From: CAYMLL01 sp964390645
GTDB taxonomy: Bacteria > Planctomycetota > UBA8108
Direction of reading: 5' to 3'
NCBI GenBank assembly: GCA_964390645.1
Contig: CAYMLL010000142.1
Coordinates: 1 to 18,700, forward strand
DNA length: 18,700 bases
Position numbers and translations under genes: made by a program. Below the pieces are notes generated by a model, which did no database searches, was not told where the DNA came from, and saw only the letters and a program-made list of their open reading frames with translations. Below are positions 8,620-17,168 of this stretch, in pieces; the stretch's first letter is position 1, and each line of letters opens with the position of its first letter.

Positions 8620-11600
8620 ATGCCGCGACGCGACGATATCGAGAGCGTTCTTCTGATCGGCTCCGGGCCGATCGTGATCGGCCAAGCCTGCGAGTTCGAC
8701 TACTCCGGCACCCAGGCCTGCAAGGCCTTGCGGGAGGATGGTTTCCGGGTGGTTCTCGTGAACTCGAACCCGGCGACGATCATGACGGATCCGGAGTTCA
8801 GCGATCGAACCTATATCGAGCCGCTGAATGTTCGCACCCTCGAGAAGCTCATCGAGCGCGAGAAACCGGATGCGTTGTTGCCGACGCTCGGTGGGCAGAC
8901 CGGTCTCAACCTCGCCAGTCAGCTCTGGGAGCAGGGTATTCTCCAGAAGCACGGTGTGCAGATGCTCGGCGCGAGTTACGACGTGATTCAGAAGGCGGAG
9001 AGCCGGGATCACTTCAAGACCGCGGTCGAGGCGTGCGGGCTGGACTTGCCGCTCAGCGAGGTCGTCGGATCGATGGACGAGGCCCTCGAGGCGGTCGAGC
9101 GGCTTGGTCTGCCCACAGTCCTTCGGCCGAGCTATACGCTCGGCGGCAAGGGAGGGGGGATCGCGTACAGCCGGGAGCAGTACGTCGAGATGATCGAGGC
9201 CGGACTTCGCGCCAGCCCGATCTCGAGCGTGCTCGTCGAAGAGTCGATCGAGGGGTGGAAGGAGTTCGAACTCGAGGTCATGCGGGACCGTTGCGACAAC
9301 GTCGTGATCGTCTGCACGATCGAGAATTTCGATGCCATGGGGGTTCACACCGGTGACAGCATCACGGTTGCCCCGGCGCAGACGCTGACCGACAAGGAAT
9401 ACCAGACGATGCGCAACGCCGCGCTCGCGATCATCCGCGAGATCGGCGTCGAGACCGGGGGCTCGAACATCCAGTTCGCGACGCACCCCGAGACCGGTCG
9501 GCTCATCGTCATCGAGATGAACCCGCGCGTCTCGCGCAGCTCGGCGCTCGCGTCGAAGGCGACGGGATTTCCGATCGCCAAGATCGCGACGAAGCTCGCG
9601 GTCGGCTACACGCTTGACGAGATCCCGAACGACATCACCGAGAAGACGCCGGCGTGCTTCGAACCGTCTATCGACTACTGCGTCGTCAAGATCCCGCGCT
9701 TCGACTTCGCGAAGTTTCCCGATACCAACGCGACGTTGACGACGCGCATGAAGTCCGTTGGCGAGGTCATGGCGATTGGTCGTACCTTCAAGGAGTCGAT
9801 GCAGAAGGCGCTTCGGGGACTCGAGGTGAAGCTCGTCGGCCTCGGGATTTCGTCGAATCTCGAGAAGCTTGACGTCGGCGAGTTGCGTGAGCGCATCCGG
9901 GTGCCGAGCAGCCTGCGGGTTCTCGACGTGTACGACGGGTTGCGACGCGGCATGACGGTCGAGGAGATCTACGAGCTCAGTGGCATCGATCCCTGGTTTC
10001 TGGATAACCTGCTCGAGCTCTCGGAGGCCGAGGCGGAGTTGCGCTCTTTCGCCAGTCTTTCGGACGTGCCGCTCGATGTCCTGCGCGAGGCGAAGCGCCT
10101 CGGCTACTCGGATCCGCAGCTCGCGAGCTGCTGGAGCACCGACGAGCTTGCCGTTCGGGCTGCGCGCAAGGAACAGGGCATCGAGGCGACCTTCAAGCTC
10201 GTGGACACATGCGCAGCGGAGTTCGAGGCGTACACGCCTTACTACTACTCGACCTACGAGCAAGAGGACGAGACCCGTTCGACCGACACGCGCAAGGTGA
10301 TGATTCTCGGCGGCGGGCCGAACCGGATCGGTCAGGGCATCGAGTTCGACTACTGCTGCGTCCACGCGGCCTTCGCTCTTCGGGAGGAAGGCTGGGAGAC
10401 GATCATGGTCAACTCGAACCCCGAGACCGTCTCGACGGACTACGACACGTCGGACAAGCTGTACTTCGAGCCGCTGACTCTCGAAAACGTCCTCAACATC
10501 TACGATCGTGAGACGCCGGACGGGGTGATCTTGCAGCTCGGCGGACAGACGCCGCTCAATCTGGCCGAGGGGCTACAGGAGGCCGGCGTACCGATTTTCG
10601 GCACCTCGCCGGACGCGATCGCGCTCGCGGAAGATCGCGATCTCTTTCAGCAGCTTCTTCATAACCTCGGGCTTCTGCAGCCGCTGAACGGCATCGTGCA
10701 GACTTACGAGGAGGCTGTCGAGTGTGCGAATCGCATCGGCTATCCCGTGCTGGTGCGCCCATCATTCGTCCTCGGTGGACGCGCGATGGAGATCGTCTGG
10801 AACGAGACGCAGCTCGAGAAGTTCATGAAGGTGGCAGTGCTGGTGAATCCGGGCAAGCCGATCCTCATCGATCGTTTTCTCGAGGAGGCGATCGAGGTTG
10901 ACGTCGATTCGCTATGCGACGGTGAGCAGGTTGTCATCGGCGGTATCCTGGAGCATATCGAGGAGGCCGGGGTGCACTCCGGTGACTCGAGCTGTACGCT
11001 GCCGCCGTATTCTCTCAGTGAACATATCCTGCAGCGGATCCGTCGCATCACGAAGTGCCTTGGCAAGGCGCTCAACGTGCGTGGCCTGATGAATTGCCAG
11101 TACGCGGTCAAGGGCGAGAAGGTCTATGTCATCGAGGTGAACCCTCGTGCGTCACGCACGGTTCCCTTCGTCTCGAAGACCATCGGCGTGCCGCTTGCGA
11201 AGCTTGCTGCAAAGGTGATGATCGGGCGGAAGCTCAGCGAGCTCGGCTTCGAGAACGAGGTTCGTGTCAGTCATATCGCGGTCAAGAAGTCGGTGTTTCC
11301 CTTCGATCGTTTTCCGGGCTCTGACATCATACTCGGACCGGAGATGCGTTCGACTGGTGAGGCGATGGGTATGGACGACAGCTTCGGCATGGCCTTCGCG
11401 AAGTCGCACATGTCGGCGAACCAGGACCTGCCTCTGGAGGGCATGGTCTTTCTCAGCGTCGTCGATCGTGACAAGAAGTACATGTCTTCGATCGCGCGGG
11501 CCCTTCTGGAGATGGGCTTCGAAATCTGTGCCACGCCGGGGACGAAGAGGTTCCTCGAGGTCGCCGCGTTTGAAGGTATTATCGAGGTGCCCAAGATTCA

Positions 11601-11841
11601 GAGCGGGCAGTCGCCCAATGTGCTGGATTACATGGCAGAACGGAGGGTGACACTCGTGATCAACACTGCGACCGGACGAGGTCGTCAGTACGACGAGGCG
11701 CGGATTCGTGAGCGTACGATCGCGCTCAACATCCCGTGTATCACGACGATCCCCGCGGCACGTGCCGCGATCAGTGGAATCCGGGCGCTGAAGTCGAACG
11801 AGTTTCTAGTTCATGCGGTTCAGGACTATTTACCGTCCTGA
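8620..11841 (+). CDS. carB: Carbamoyl-phosphate synthase large subunit
   Basis: It makes carbamoyl phosphate from bicarbonate, ammonia (delivered by CarA from glutamine) and two ATP, feeding pyrimidine and arginine synthesis. From ATG 8620 the protein has 1073 residues, the E. coli length. It shows both carboxyphosphate and carbamate ATP-grasp halves: IGSGPIVIGQACEFDYSG and RPSYTLGGKGGGIAYSRE in the first, GGGPNRIGQGIEFDYCC and RPSFVLGGRAMEIVW in the second. ENFDAMGVHTGDSITVAP and IEMNPRVSRSSALASKATG match strongly. The C-terminal MGS-like regulatory domain (ATPGTKRFLE, INTATGRG) is complete. An upstream in-frame start would add 30 unrelated residues, so it is not used. The ribosome site is weak. 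carA is not adjacent on either side. Confidence 0.98.
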   Translation: MPRRDDIESVLLIGSGPIVIGQACEFDYSGTQACKALREDGFRVVLVNSNPATIMTDPEFSDRTYIEPLNVRTLEKLIEREKPDALLPTLGGQTGLNLASQLWEQGILQKHGVQMLGASYDVIQKAESRDHFKTAVEACGLDLPLSEVVGSMDEALEAVERLGLPTVLRPSYTLGGKGGGIAYSREQYVEMIEAGLRASPISSVLVEESIEGWKEFELEVMRDRCDNVVIVCTIENFDAMGVHTGDSITVAPAQTLTDKEYQTMRNAALAIIREIGVETGGSNIQFATHPETGRLIVIEMNPRVSRSSALASKATGFPIAKIATKLAVGYTLDEIPNDITEKTPACFEPSIDYCVVKIPRFDFAKFPDTNATLTTRMKSVGEVMAIGRTFKESMQKALRGLEVKLVGLGISSNLEKLDVGELRERIRVPSSLRVLDVYDGLRRGMTVEEIYELSGIDPWFLDNLLELSEAEAELRSFASLSDVPLDVLREAKRLGYSDPQLASCWSTDELAVRAARKEQGIEATFKLVDTCAAEFEAYTPYYYSTYEQEDETRSTDTRKVMILGGGPNRIGQGIEFDYCCVHAAFALREEGWETIMVNSNPETVSTDYDTSDKLYFEPLTLENVLNIYDRETPDGVILQLGGQTPLNLAEGLQEAGVPIFGTSPDAIALAEDRDLFQQLLHNLGLLQPLNGIVQTYEEAVECANRIGYPVLVRPSFVLGGRAMEIVWNETQLEKFMKVAVLVNPGKPILIDRFLEEAIEVDVDSLCDGEQVVIGGILEHIEEAGVHSGDSSCTLPPYSLSEHILQRIRRITKCLGKALNVRGLMNCQYAVKGEKVYVIEVNPRASRTVPFVSKTIGVPLAKLAAKVMIGRKLSELGFENEVRVSHIAVKKSVFPFDRFPGSDIILGPEMRSTGEAMGMDDSFGMAFAKSHMSANQDLPLEGMVFLSVVDRDKKYMSSIARALLEMGFEICATPGTKRFLEVAAFEGIIEVPKIQSGQSPNVLDYMAERRVTLVINTATGRGRQYDEARIRERTIALNIPCITTIPAARAAISGIRALKSNEFLVHAVQDYLPS

Positions 11842-11947
11842 GTCCATGGGCCGCTCTGTCGGACCGCGACCCGGGACTTTCGGTTCGACTTCGTGGCCGG
11901 GGGCCTTCGGATTGGCCGGCCGGCCCGGCCGTGTTCAGCTCTTGTCA

Positions 11948-11975
11948 GGGCGCCTGGGTCGTGAGGCGCCCTCTT
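11948..11975 (+). terminator. Hairpin terminator after carB
   Basis: A perfect 8-bp GC-rich stem, GGGCGCCT (11948-11955) with AGGCGCCC (11964-11971), has an 8-nt loop and is followed by TCTT. The T tract is short. It lies 107 bases after the carB stop. Confidence 0.6.
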
Positions 11976-12001
11976 GCCGGGCGAAAAACGTTTCGTCGGG
12001 C
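11976..12001. repeat. Second hairpin behind the carB terminator
   Basis: GCCGGGCGAAA (11976-11986) pairs with TTTCGTCGGGC (11991-12001) around an AACG loop, with one mismatch and one G-U pair. It sits directly between the terminator and the -35 of the next promoter. It could be a back-up terminator or an operator. Confidence 0.5.
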
Positions 12002-12011
12002 CAGGCGCCGA

Positions 12012-12040
12012 TTGAAAAGACGGGGGGCCGTCTCTACAAT
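12012..12040 (+). promoter_or_regulatory. Strong sigma70-type promoter
   Basis: TTGAAA (12012-12017), an exact 17-nt spacer and TACAAT (12035-12040) match the consensus at 5 of 6 bases in each box. This is the best promoter in the window. Transcription should start near 12047. Confidence 0.75.
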
Positions 12041-12046
12041 CACGCC

Positions 12047-12295
12047 AGACTTCACAGCCCCTGTGTGCAGCGGTACTCAGGGGCGGGCGCGATCGGTGAA
12101 GGCCACTCTTCCGGGTCTGATTCCTTCATCCCGTCGACGCGAGAGGTGTTGGCGAAGACTCGTGTGTGCTCCCGTGTCGGACAGCAGAGCCCGACGCGTT
12201 TCCCGTGATGGGGAGGGGGCCGGTCGAGCACGGAGAATCTCCGGAGCGTGAAGAAACGGGCACCCTTCCCACGGACTCATCGCCGAGAGACAACC
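12047..12295 (+). other. Long untranslated leader of the second dockerin-like gene
   Basis: About 250 bases separate the predicted start of transcription from the ATG. A CCCCTG/CAGGGG hairpin (12058-12063 with 12078-12083) lies near its 5' end. No known riboswitch was recognised. A GTG at 12248 opens the same frame, but its GGAG is only one base away and the added residues precede a clear signal peptide, so it is not taken as the start. Confidence 0.45.
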
Positions 12296-13657
12296 ATGAA
12301 GCAGTTGAGCTCTTCCTTTTCGATTCTGTGCCTCGCGCTGCTGTCGACGACGAGCGCACTGGCCGGCGGCGACCACGGGCTCGCCGTCGGCACCGCCGAG
12401 GCGAACGAGGGCGACGTGACTAGTGTCGACCTTCGGATGAGCAGCACGGGCGCCGTTCAGGGCCTCGTCATGGTGTTCGAGTGGGATGGGCGCAAGGCGG
12501 AAGGCGTCTCGCTGACGGCCTCGGGACCGATCGAGACCGCCGATCTCATCGTCACACGTGTGGAGGCTGACTTCATGGTTCTCTCCGCGGTCATCGACGA
12601 CGACGGCGAGGGGCCGGGGTCGATCCCCGCCGGCGTGGACCAGACCATCGGTTCGGCGACGTTGCGCTGCATCTGCCCGGGCTTCCGCCAGGAGATCGCG
12701 ATCGCGCTAGTTGACGGTCGACACGCTCGCGTCGATTCGGGTCCGCTCCTCGATAACCTCCTCGTCGTCGGTGGCGCTTCGATCACTCAGGTGGAGGGTC
12801 TGGTGCTGGGCAACGGTGAGCTGGTGTGCAACCCCGATGCCCAGGGGCCGACCTTCCTCTGTGGCGGTCCGATGGACGAGAACGGTGCGATCTCGGCCGT
12901 CGAGGGGCGTCCCGGAGAGACCGTGACGCTTTGCTACTACTACCGCGATCCCGCGCCGACCGGCGGTCGTATCCAGGGATTGTCGATGGCTCTGTCGTAT
13001 GACTGCAATCTGAGCTGCATCGGGGACTCGGTCAGCATCACGGGTGGGGCGATCGATGCCGCGAACGCCGAGTTCTTCAACCTGCACTGTGACAACGATG
13101 CGAGCGACGGCGACGGTTGCGAGATGGTCGTCGGTATGCTGATCGACCTGGATGCGGATCACGACGGACGTCGCCTTCCGGCCGCCGATGACTCCAGCCT
13201 CCTTTTCTGTGTCGACTACACGATTAGCGAGGACGCCGTCGACGGCAGCTGTCTCGGCGTCTCCTTCGAGAACGGTGTCAACGGTCGTGGGCAGGTAGAT
13301 ACCGACAACCTCGTCTCGATCGACTTCTTCGAGAGTCCGGCGCAGACGGTGAGCTGCGAGATCTGTGTCGAGGCCGACTTGCTCTTCATTCGCGGCGACT
13401 GCAACTTCAACGAGGCGGTCAACATCGCGGACGCTGCGGCGATGGTCGGCGTCATGTTTCTTGCCGAGTTTCCCGCGCAGTGCTTCGACGCTTGTGACGC
13501 CGACGATAACGGGGCTCACAACGTGTCGGATCCGGTCTACCTGTTGAACTACCTCTTCGTGCCCGGGAATCCTGCGCCGTCGGCTCCTTTCCCGTCTCCC
13601 GGGGAGGATCCCACGGACGACGCCCTCGACTGCTCCGGCGAGGCTGCGTTCCCCTGA
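12296..13657 (+). CDS. Secreted cohesin-like/dockerin-like protein
   Basis: This is a 453-residue exported protein. ATG 12296 gives a classic signal peptide (MKQLSSS, hydrophobic core, TSALA|GG, cleavage after residue 23) with no lipobox. Two cohesin-like Ig domains follow (about 28-176, with GLVMVFEWD, and about 200-356, with IQGLSMALSYD). The second is rich in cysteines, which suggests disulfides. The end has two EF-hand-like dockerin repeats, RGDCNFNEAVNIADA (366-380) and CDADDNGAHNVSDPVYLLNYL (400-420, split by one loop), then a proline linker and 'DPTDDALDC'. The tail is nearly the same as in the leftward lipoprotein at 1585-4659. It has its own promoter. The partner or substrate is unknown. 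A polysaccharide-degrading complex is not implied, because no enzyme domain is present. Confidence 0.88.
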   Translation: MKQLSSSFSILCLALLSTTSALAGGDHGLAVGTAEANEGDVTSVDLRMSSTGAVQGLVMVFEWDGRKAEGVSLTASGPIETADLIVTRVEADFMVLSAVIDDDGEGPGSIPAGVDQTIGSATLRCICPGFRQEIAIALVDGRHARVDSGPLLDNLLVVGGASITQVEGLVLGNGELVCNPDAQGPTFLCGGPMDENGAISAVEGRPGETVTLCYYYRDPAPTGGRIQGLSMALSYDCNLSCIGDSVSITGGAIDAANAEFFNLHCDNDASDGDGCEMVVGMLIDLDADHDGRRLPAADDSSLLFCVDYTISEDAVDGSCLGVSFENGVNGRGQVDTDNLVSIDFFESPAQTVSCEICVEADLLFIRGDCNFNEAVNIADAAAMVGVMFLAEFPAQCFDACDADDNGAHNVSDPVYLLNYLFVPGNPAPSAPFPSPGEDPTDDALDCSGEAAFP

Positions 13658-13707
13658 TCGAGGCTCTCGGCCAAGCGCCGTCGGCCTCCGAGCACCGTTG
13701 CGGGTGG

Positions 13708-13732
13708 TATCGCGGACGGGGAGTTCGCGATA
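13708..13732. promoter_or_regulatory. Inverted repeat upstream of the RNB gene
   Basis: TATCGCG (13708-13714) and CGCGATA (13726-13732) form a perfect 7-bp inverted repeat with an 11-base centre. The right arm runs into TATGCT (13731-13736), a possible -10 box, but no good -35 stands at the right distance. The spacing suits a dimeric repressor or an RNA hairpin. It lies in the 135-base gap before the ribonuclease gene. Confidence 0.35.
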
Positions 13733-13792
13733 TGCTCTCTCGCTCGGTCGCCGTTTTTCTCCTTCCGGTCGTTTCCGCGAGCAGCGCGACTC

Positions 13793-15781
13793 ATGGCAGA
13801 GCGGGTCGGGAAGATCGTCGAGTTCCTCGACGGCAGCAGGTTGAAGATCGCTGTCGTCACCGCGCAGAACGCCGGCAAGATGCAGGTCACGGATCGCGGT
13901 GGCCGACAGCACAAGATCTCGGAGAAGGGCGTCATCGTCGTCCATCCCGTGTCGACGACGACGAGCGAGATCGGCTCGCGGGCCGAGGAGCTGCTCGCGG
14001 AGGTCGAGAGTGTGGGCGCGGAAGTCGACACCGAGCTACTGTGGGAGAGTGCCGAGGGATCGACCGACGAGCTGCCTCTTGCCCTGCTCGCCGAGACCTG
14101 GTTCGGCGAGTCGACACCCGTGCGACAGTCCGCGGTCTTCCGCGCGGTCAGCGAGGATCCGGTCCGCTTTCGACTGCGGGGGCGCGCGGTCTTCGCGCGC
14201 AAGCAGCGCGAGGTGGACGGTCAGCTGAATGCGGTGCGCAATCGTGAGGAGCGAGAGCAGCGCCGTAGAGGGTCGATTGACTGGATGCGTGAGACTTTGC
14301 GGGCGGGGGATCACTGCGATGTCCCGGAGGAGAAGAGCCGCCTGGTGCGACAGGTCGAGGAGTGGATCTGGCGGCCGGATCAGCGCGGAGAGGAGCTCGA
14401 GGAGTGGCTGGCTCGGGCCGGCGGCGACGTGGAGGCCGACGAGGCCGCCTATCGGCTTCTCCTGCTCACCGGCCGGGTCACGGAAGATGACGACCGCTTT
14501 CTCGTCCTCGCGGGAATCCGTGAGGGATTCTCCGGCGAGGTGATCGCGGCGTCCGAGGGGCTGTTACCATACGAGGCCGAGAGCTCGCGTGTCGACTTCA
14601 CGTCGCTCGTCTGCTTCAGCATCGACGATCCCGAAACCCGCGAAATCGACGACGCTTTGACCGTCGAGGAGACCACCGGGGGCACGCGTGTCGGAATCCA
14701 CATCGCGGACGTGGCTCACTTCGTTGAGCCGGGTGACGTGCTCGACCGGGAGGCTTTCCGTCGCGGCGTGACGGTGTATCTTCCGTCACGTTCAGCGACG
14801 ATGTTTCCGGAGCGCCTCTCGTGCGATCTCGCCAGCCTCAGGTCGGACGAACTGCGGCCCACGATGAGCTTCATCGTCGACTTCGACCACGACGGGGATA
14901 TCGTTGCGGAGCGCATCGAGCGGGGCCAGGTGCGCGTCACGCACCGCCTCGACTACGATGGTGCCGATGAGCTCATGCGGTCGGATGACGACGATGAGCT
15001 AACGAGGGCGCTACGTCGGCTCGACGGGATCGCCGAGACCCTTCTGGACCGACGTCGGGAGAGAGGCGCGTTGATCATCCATCGTCCCGAGCTTCGCGTT
15101 CGCGCGCGCAAGGACGAGCCGATTCGACTCGAGGTGCTACTCGGCGATTCGCCGAGCCGTCGGGTGGTGGCGGAGCTGATGATCCTCGCGAACTCCGTCG
15201 CGGCGACCGGGGCTCGACGTCTCGAGGTGCCGATCATCTATCGCACACAGGAGCCGCCGCGCGCGGAACTGCGGATTCCGCAGCACTACGATCCCGTCGC
15301 GCTGGATGCCGCCTTTCGCAGCCTCGAGCGAAGCAAGCCTTCGACCCATGCCAGAGCTCACAGCGCTCTGGGGCTCGGCTGCTACACGCAGCTGTCGTCG
15401 CCGATCCGTCGCTTCGCCGATCTCGTCATGCAGCGTCAATTCGCCGCGCATCTTGCTGGCGAGCAACCGCCCTACGACACGGAGGAGCTTCTGGTCGTGC
15501 TTGCCGCGGTGGAGGACGTCGAGCGTCAGGCGCGACGCATCGAGCAGAGGGCGAATCGTTCGACCGTGCTCGAGCACCTCGCGGACGAGCGTCTCGAGGA
15601 CGAGTTCGAGGCGGTGCTTGTCCGTCGCCAGGGGGCAAGTGGCGAGGTGGAGACGACGGATCTCTACATCCGCGGTACGGTGATCGGGGCGGCCGACCGT
15701 GAGCCTGGCGAGAGGCTCGATGTCCGGATCGACCGTGTCGATGCGAGAAGGGGAACCCTCGTCTTCCGCGTGTCGAGTTGA
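13793..15781 (+). CDS. RNB-domain 3'-5' exoribonuclease (RNase II/R family)
   Basis: It degrades RNA processively from the 3' end in the cytoplasm (family knowledge). The 662 residues begin with an OB-like section (GKIVEFLDG, about 5-55), then a long helical region. The RNB catalytic domain follows: SIDDPETREIDDA (276-288, metal-binding acids), HIADVAHFVEPGD (303-315), ERLSCDLASLR (340-350) and SSPIRRFADLVMQRQ (535-549). A short S1-like end (about 605-662) closes it. The acid equivalent to E. coli RNase II Asp207 is Glu284. The size, the early OB section and the 'EIDDA' form resemble the cyanobacterial/chloroplast RNase II subfamily more than the longer RNase R. ATG 13793 has a weak ribosome site. 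It ends in TGA. Confidence 0.93.
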   Translation: MAERVGKIVEFLDGSRLKIAVVTAQNAGKMQVTDRGGRQHKISEKGVIVVHPVSTTTSEIGSRAEELLAEVESVGAEVDTELLWESAEGSTDELPLALLAETWFGESTPVRQSAVFRAVSEDPVRFRLRGRAVFARKQREVDGQLNAVRNREEREQRRRGSIDWMRETLRAGDHCDVPEEKSRLVRQVEEWIWRPDQRGEELEEWLARAGGDVEADEAAYRLLLLTGRVTEDDDRFLVLAGIREGFSGEVIAASEGLLPYEAESSRVDFTSLVCFSIDDPETREIDDALTVEETTGGTRVGIHIADVAHFVEPGDVLDREAFRRGVTVYLPSRSATMFPERLSCDLASLRSDELRPTMSFIVDFDHDGDIVAERIERGQVRVTHRLDYDGADELMRSDDDDELTRALRRLDGIAETLLDRRRERGALIIHRPELRVRARKDEPIRLEVLLGDSPSRRVVAELMILANSVAATGARRLEVPIIYRTQEPPRAELRIPQHYDPVALDAAFRSLERSKPSTHARAHSALGLGCYTQLSSPIRRFADLVMQRQFAAHLAGEQPPYDTEELLVVLAAVEDVERQARRIEQRANRSTVLEHLADERLEDEFEAVLVRRQGASGEVETTDLYIRGTVIGAADREPGERLDVRIDRVDARRGTLVFRVSS

Positions 15782-15968
15782 TCTGGAGGTTCCGTCAGTC
15801 CCGCAGCGAGGGGAGATGGGGGCTCGTTGTGCGGTGTCTGCGTGTGAGCGAGCGACCGCGTGGAGCTCGTCACCCTCGAGGTTGCGTTACTCGGAGACCC
15901 GTGGGTCAACGTGGACGTGTTGCTGCAGTCGACGGGGCTGCCGGAACGGGACCGTGCGGGCAGTCGCT
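15782..15968. other. Intergenic region between convergent genes
   Basis: This 187-base stretch separates the stops of the ribonuclease gene and ispH. No coding sequence and no convincing terminator hairpin with a T-run were seen on either strand. Confidence 0.4.
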
Positions 15969-17168
15969 CTACCCGGTCACTTGTGCCATCTTGTCGAGGA
16001 CTGCGCGGAAGCTCTCCTCCGGCGTCGATGCTCCGGACGACGCCCCGATTCTGATACGACCGGACGGGAGCCAATCGGTCGTCTCGACGATCTCCCCGGT
16101 GGAGGGGTCCCGGTGTCGGATGGTCTGCGCGGATCGCACGTCGCTCACGCCCTCGATGTGGTAGGCCGGGATCTTCGCGTCGAGGGCGACGTCCGCGAGG
16201 TGGGATGTGTTGGAGCTGTCGAAGCCTCCGACGACGACCACGAGATCGGGCTTCTCCGCGAGAAGGGCTCCAAGCGATTCCTGGCGTTCTTGCGTTGCGC
16301 CGCAGATCGTTTCCTGGACGCGGAACACGTCGTCGATGTTGACACCCGGCCGTCGTCTGGCCAGCGCTTGATGCAGCTCCCTGGCGATCTCGAGAGACTC
16401 GCTCGCGAGCATCGTCGTCTGGTTCGCGAATCCGATGTGTTCGAGGCAGGTGCTCGGATCGAACCCTTCCGAGAAGCGTCCTTGCAGCGCGTTCCGGAGC
16501 TGTTCAGCCGACAGCATGTTGTCGAGGAAAGCCACGAGCTGGTCCGCGTCGTGCCGATTCTCGACGAGTACGTATGGTCCAGGGCTGATACGCTCCAGCG
16601 TCGCGATTGCCTCCTCGTGACCGGGGCGGCCGTGGTAGACGACAGTGAATCCGTCGCGCGCGAGCCGATCGACGTGCTTCCACACGAAGGCCACGGAGCC
16701 GCAGGTGGTGTCGACGACGATCGCTCCGCTGGCGTCGAGCCGGCGCAGGACGCTCGGTGGGACGCCGAAGGCGGGAACGAGCACGATGTCCCGCGGCCCG
16801 ATGTCGTTTGCGAGCTCCGGATGGCGGTCCAGGAAGATCACGCCGCGCCTCGCGAGGCTCTTGTTGATTCCTGGGTTGTGGAGGATGGCGCTGGTCAGGA
16901 AGATCCGCCGCCCGGCGAATCGATCGATCGTCTCCTCGGCGATTCGCAGAGCGCGTTCGACACCGTGGCAGTAGCCACGGATGCTCGCGACGAGGATCGT
17001 CGCTCGCCCCGCGTAGATCGACCGGATAGCACCTGGATCTTCGGATCTCTCGATTACCGGCAGCGGGCGTTGCAGAAACAGAGGTGGTGCGGTCAACGGT
17101 CTTTCTTGCGAGTGACGGTTTCGGTTCTTCCTGCTCGAGAGACTCACGATCGTCTCAGCAGGCGTCAT
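15969..17168 (-). CDS. ispH: 4-hydroxy-3-methylbut-2-enyl diphosphate reductase, cyanobacterial/plant type
   Basis: It is the last enzyme of the MEP isoprenoid pathway, reducing HMBPP to IPP and DMAPP with a [4Fe-4S] cluster. All three cluster cysteines are present: Cys67 (GYCHGVERA), Cys156 (DTTCGSV) and Cys289 (TICGATQERQ). Also seen are His97 (ILHNPGIN), His184 and Glu186 (GHEEAIAT), the QTT motif (250-252), Ser318-Ser319-Asn320 (GGFDSSNTS) and Ser381 (SGAST). The 399-residue length, the extra 60 N-terminal residues, EGFDPS, DWLPSG and PAFGVP mark the clade of cyanobacterial and plant enzymes. In that clade Phe replaces the His of the E. coli 'AHGV' motif. ATG 17168 has a weak ribosome site. 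It ends in TAG. Confidence 0.95.
   Translation of the reverse strand: MTPAETIVSLSSRKNRNRHSQERPLTAPPLFLQRPLPVIERSEDPGAIRSIYAGRATILVASIRGYCHGVERALRIAEETIDRFAGRRIFLTSAILHNPGINKSLARRGVIFLDRHPELANDIGPRDIVLVPAFGVPPSVLRRLDASGAIVVDTTCGSVAFVWKHVDRLARDGFTVVYHGRPGHEEAIATLERISPGPYVLVENRHDADQLVAFLDNMLSAEQLRNALQGRFSEGFDPSTCLEHIGFANQTTMLASESLEIARELHQALARRRPGVNIDDVFRVQETICGATQERQESLGALLAEKPDLVVVVGGFDSSNTSHLADVALDAKIPAYHIEGVSDVRSAQTIRHRDPSTGEIVETTDWLPSGRIRIGASSGASTPEESFRAVLDKMAQVTG

Noticed and set aside
8584..10365. 593-codon open frame antisense to carB
   Set aside because: It is a by-product of high GC codon use opposite a fully conserved carB. It has no recognisable motifs and no ribosome site.
12707..13945. 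412-codon minus-strand frame opposite the second dockerin-like gene
   Set aside because: The plus strand has a signal peptide and domain structure; the minus frame has none.
16750..16800. Loss of an IspH catalytic histidine as a sign of inactivity
   Set aside because: Phe at this place is normal for the cyanobacterial/plant clade. All cluster cysteines and other active-site residues are kept.
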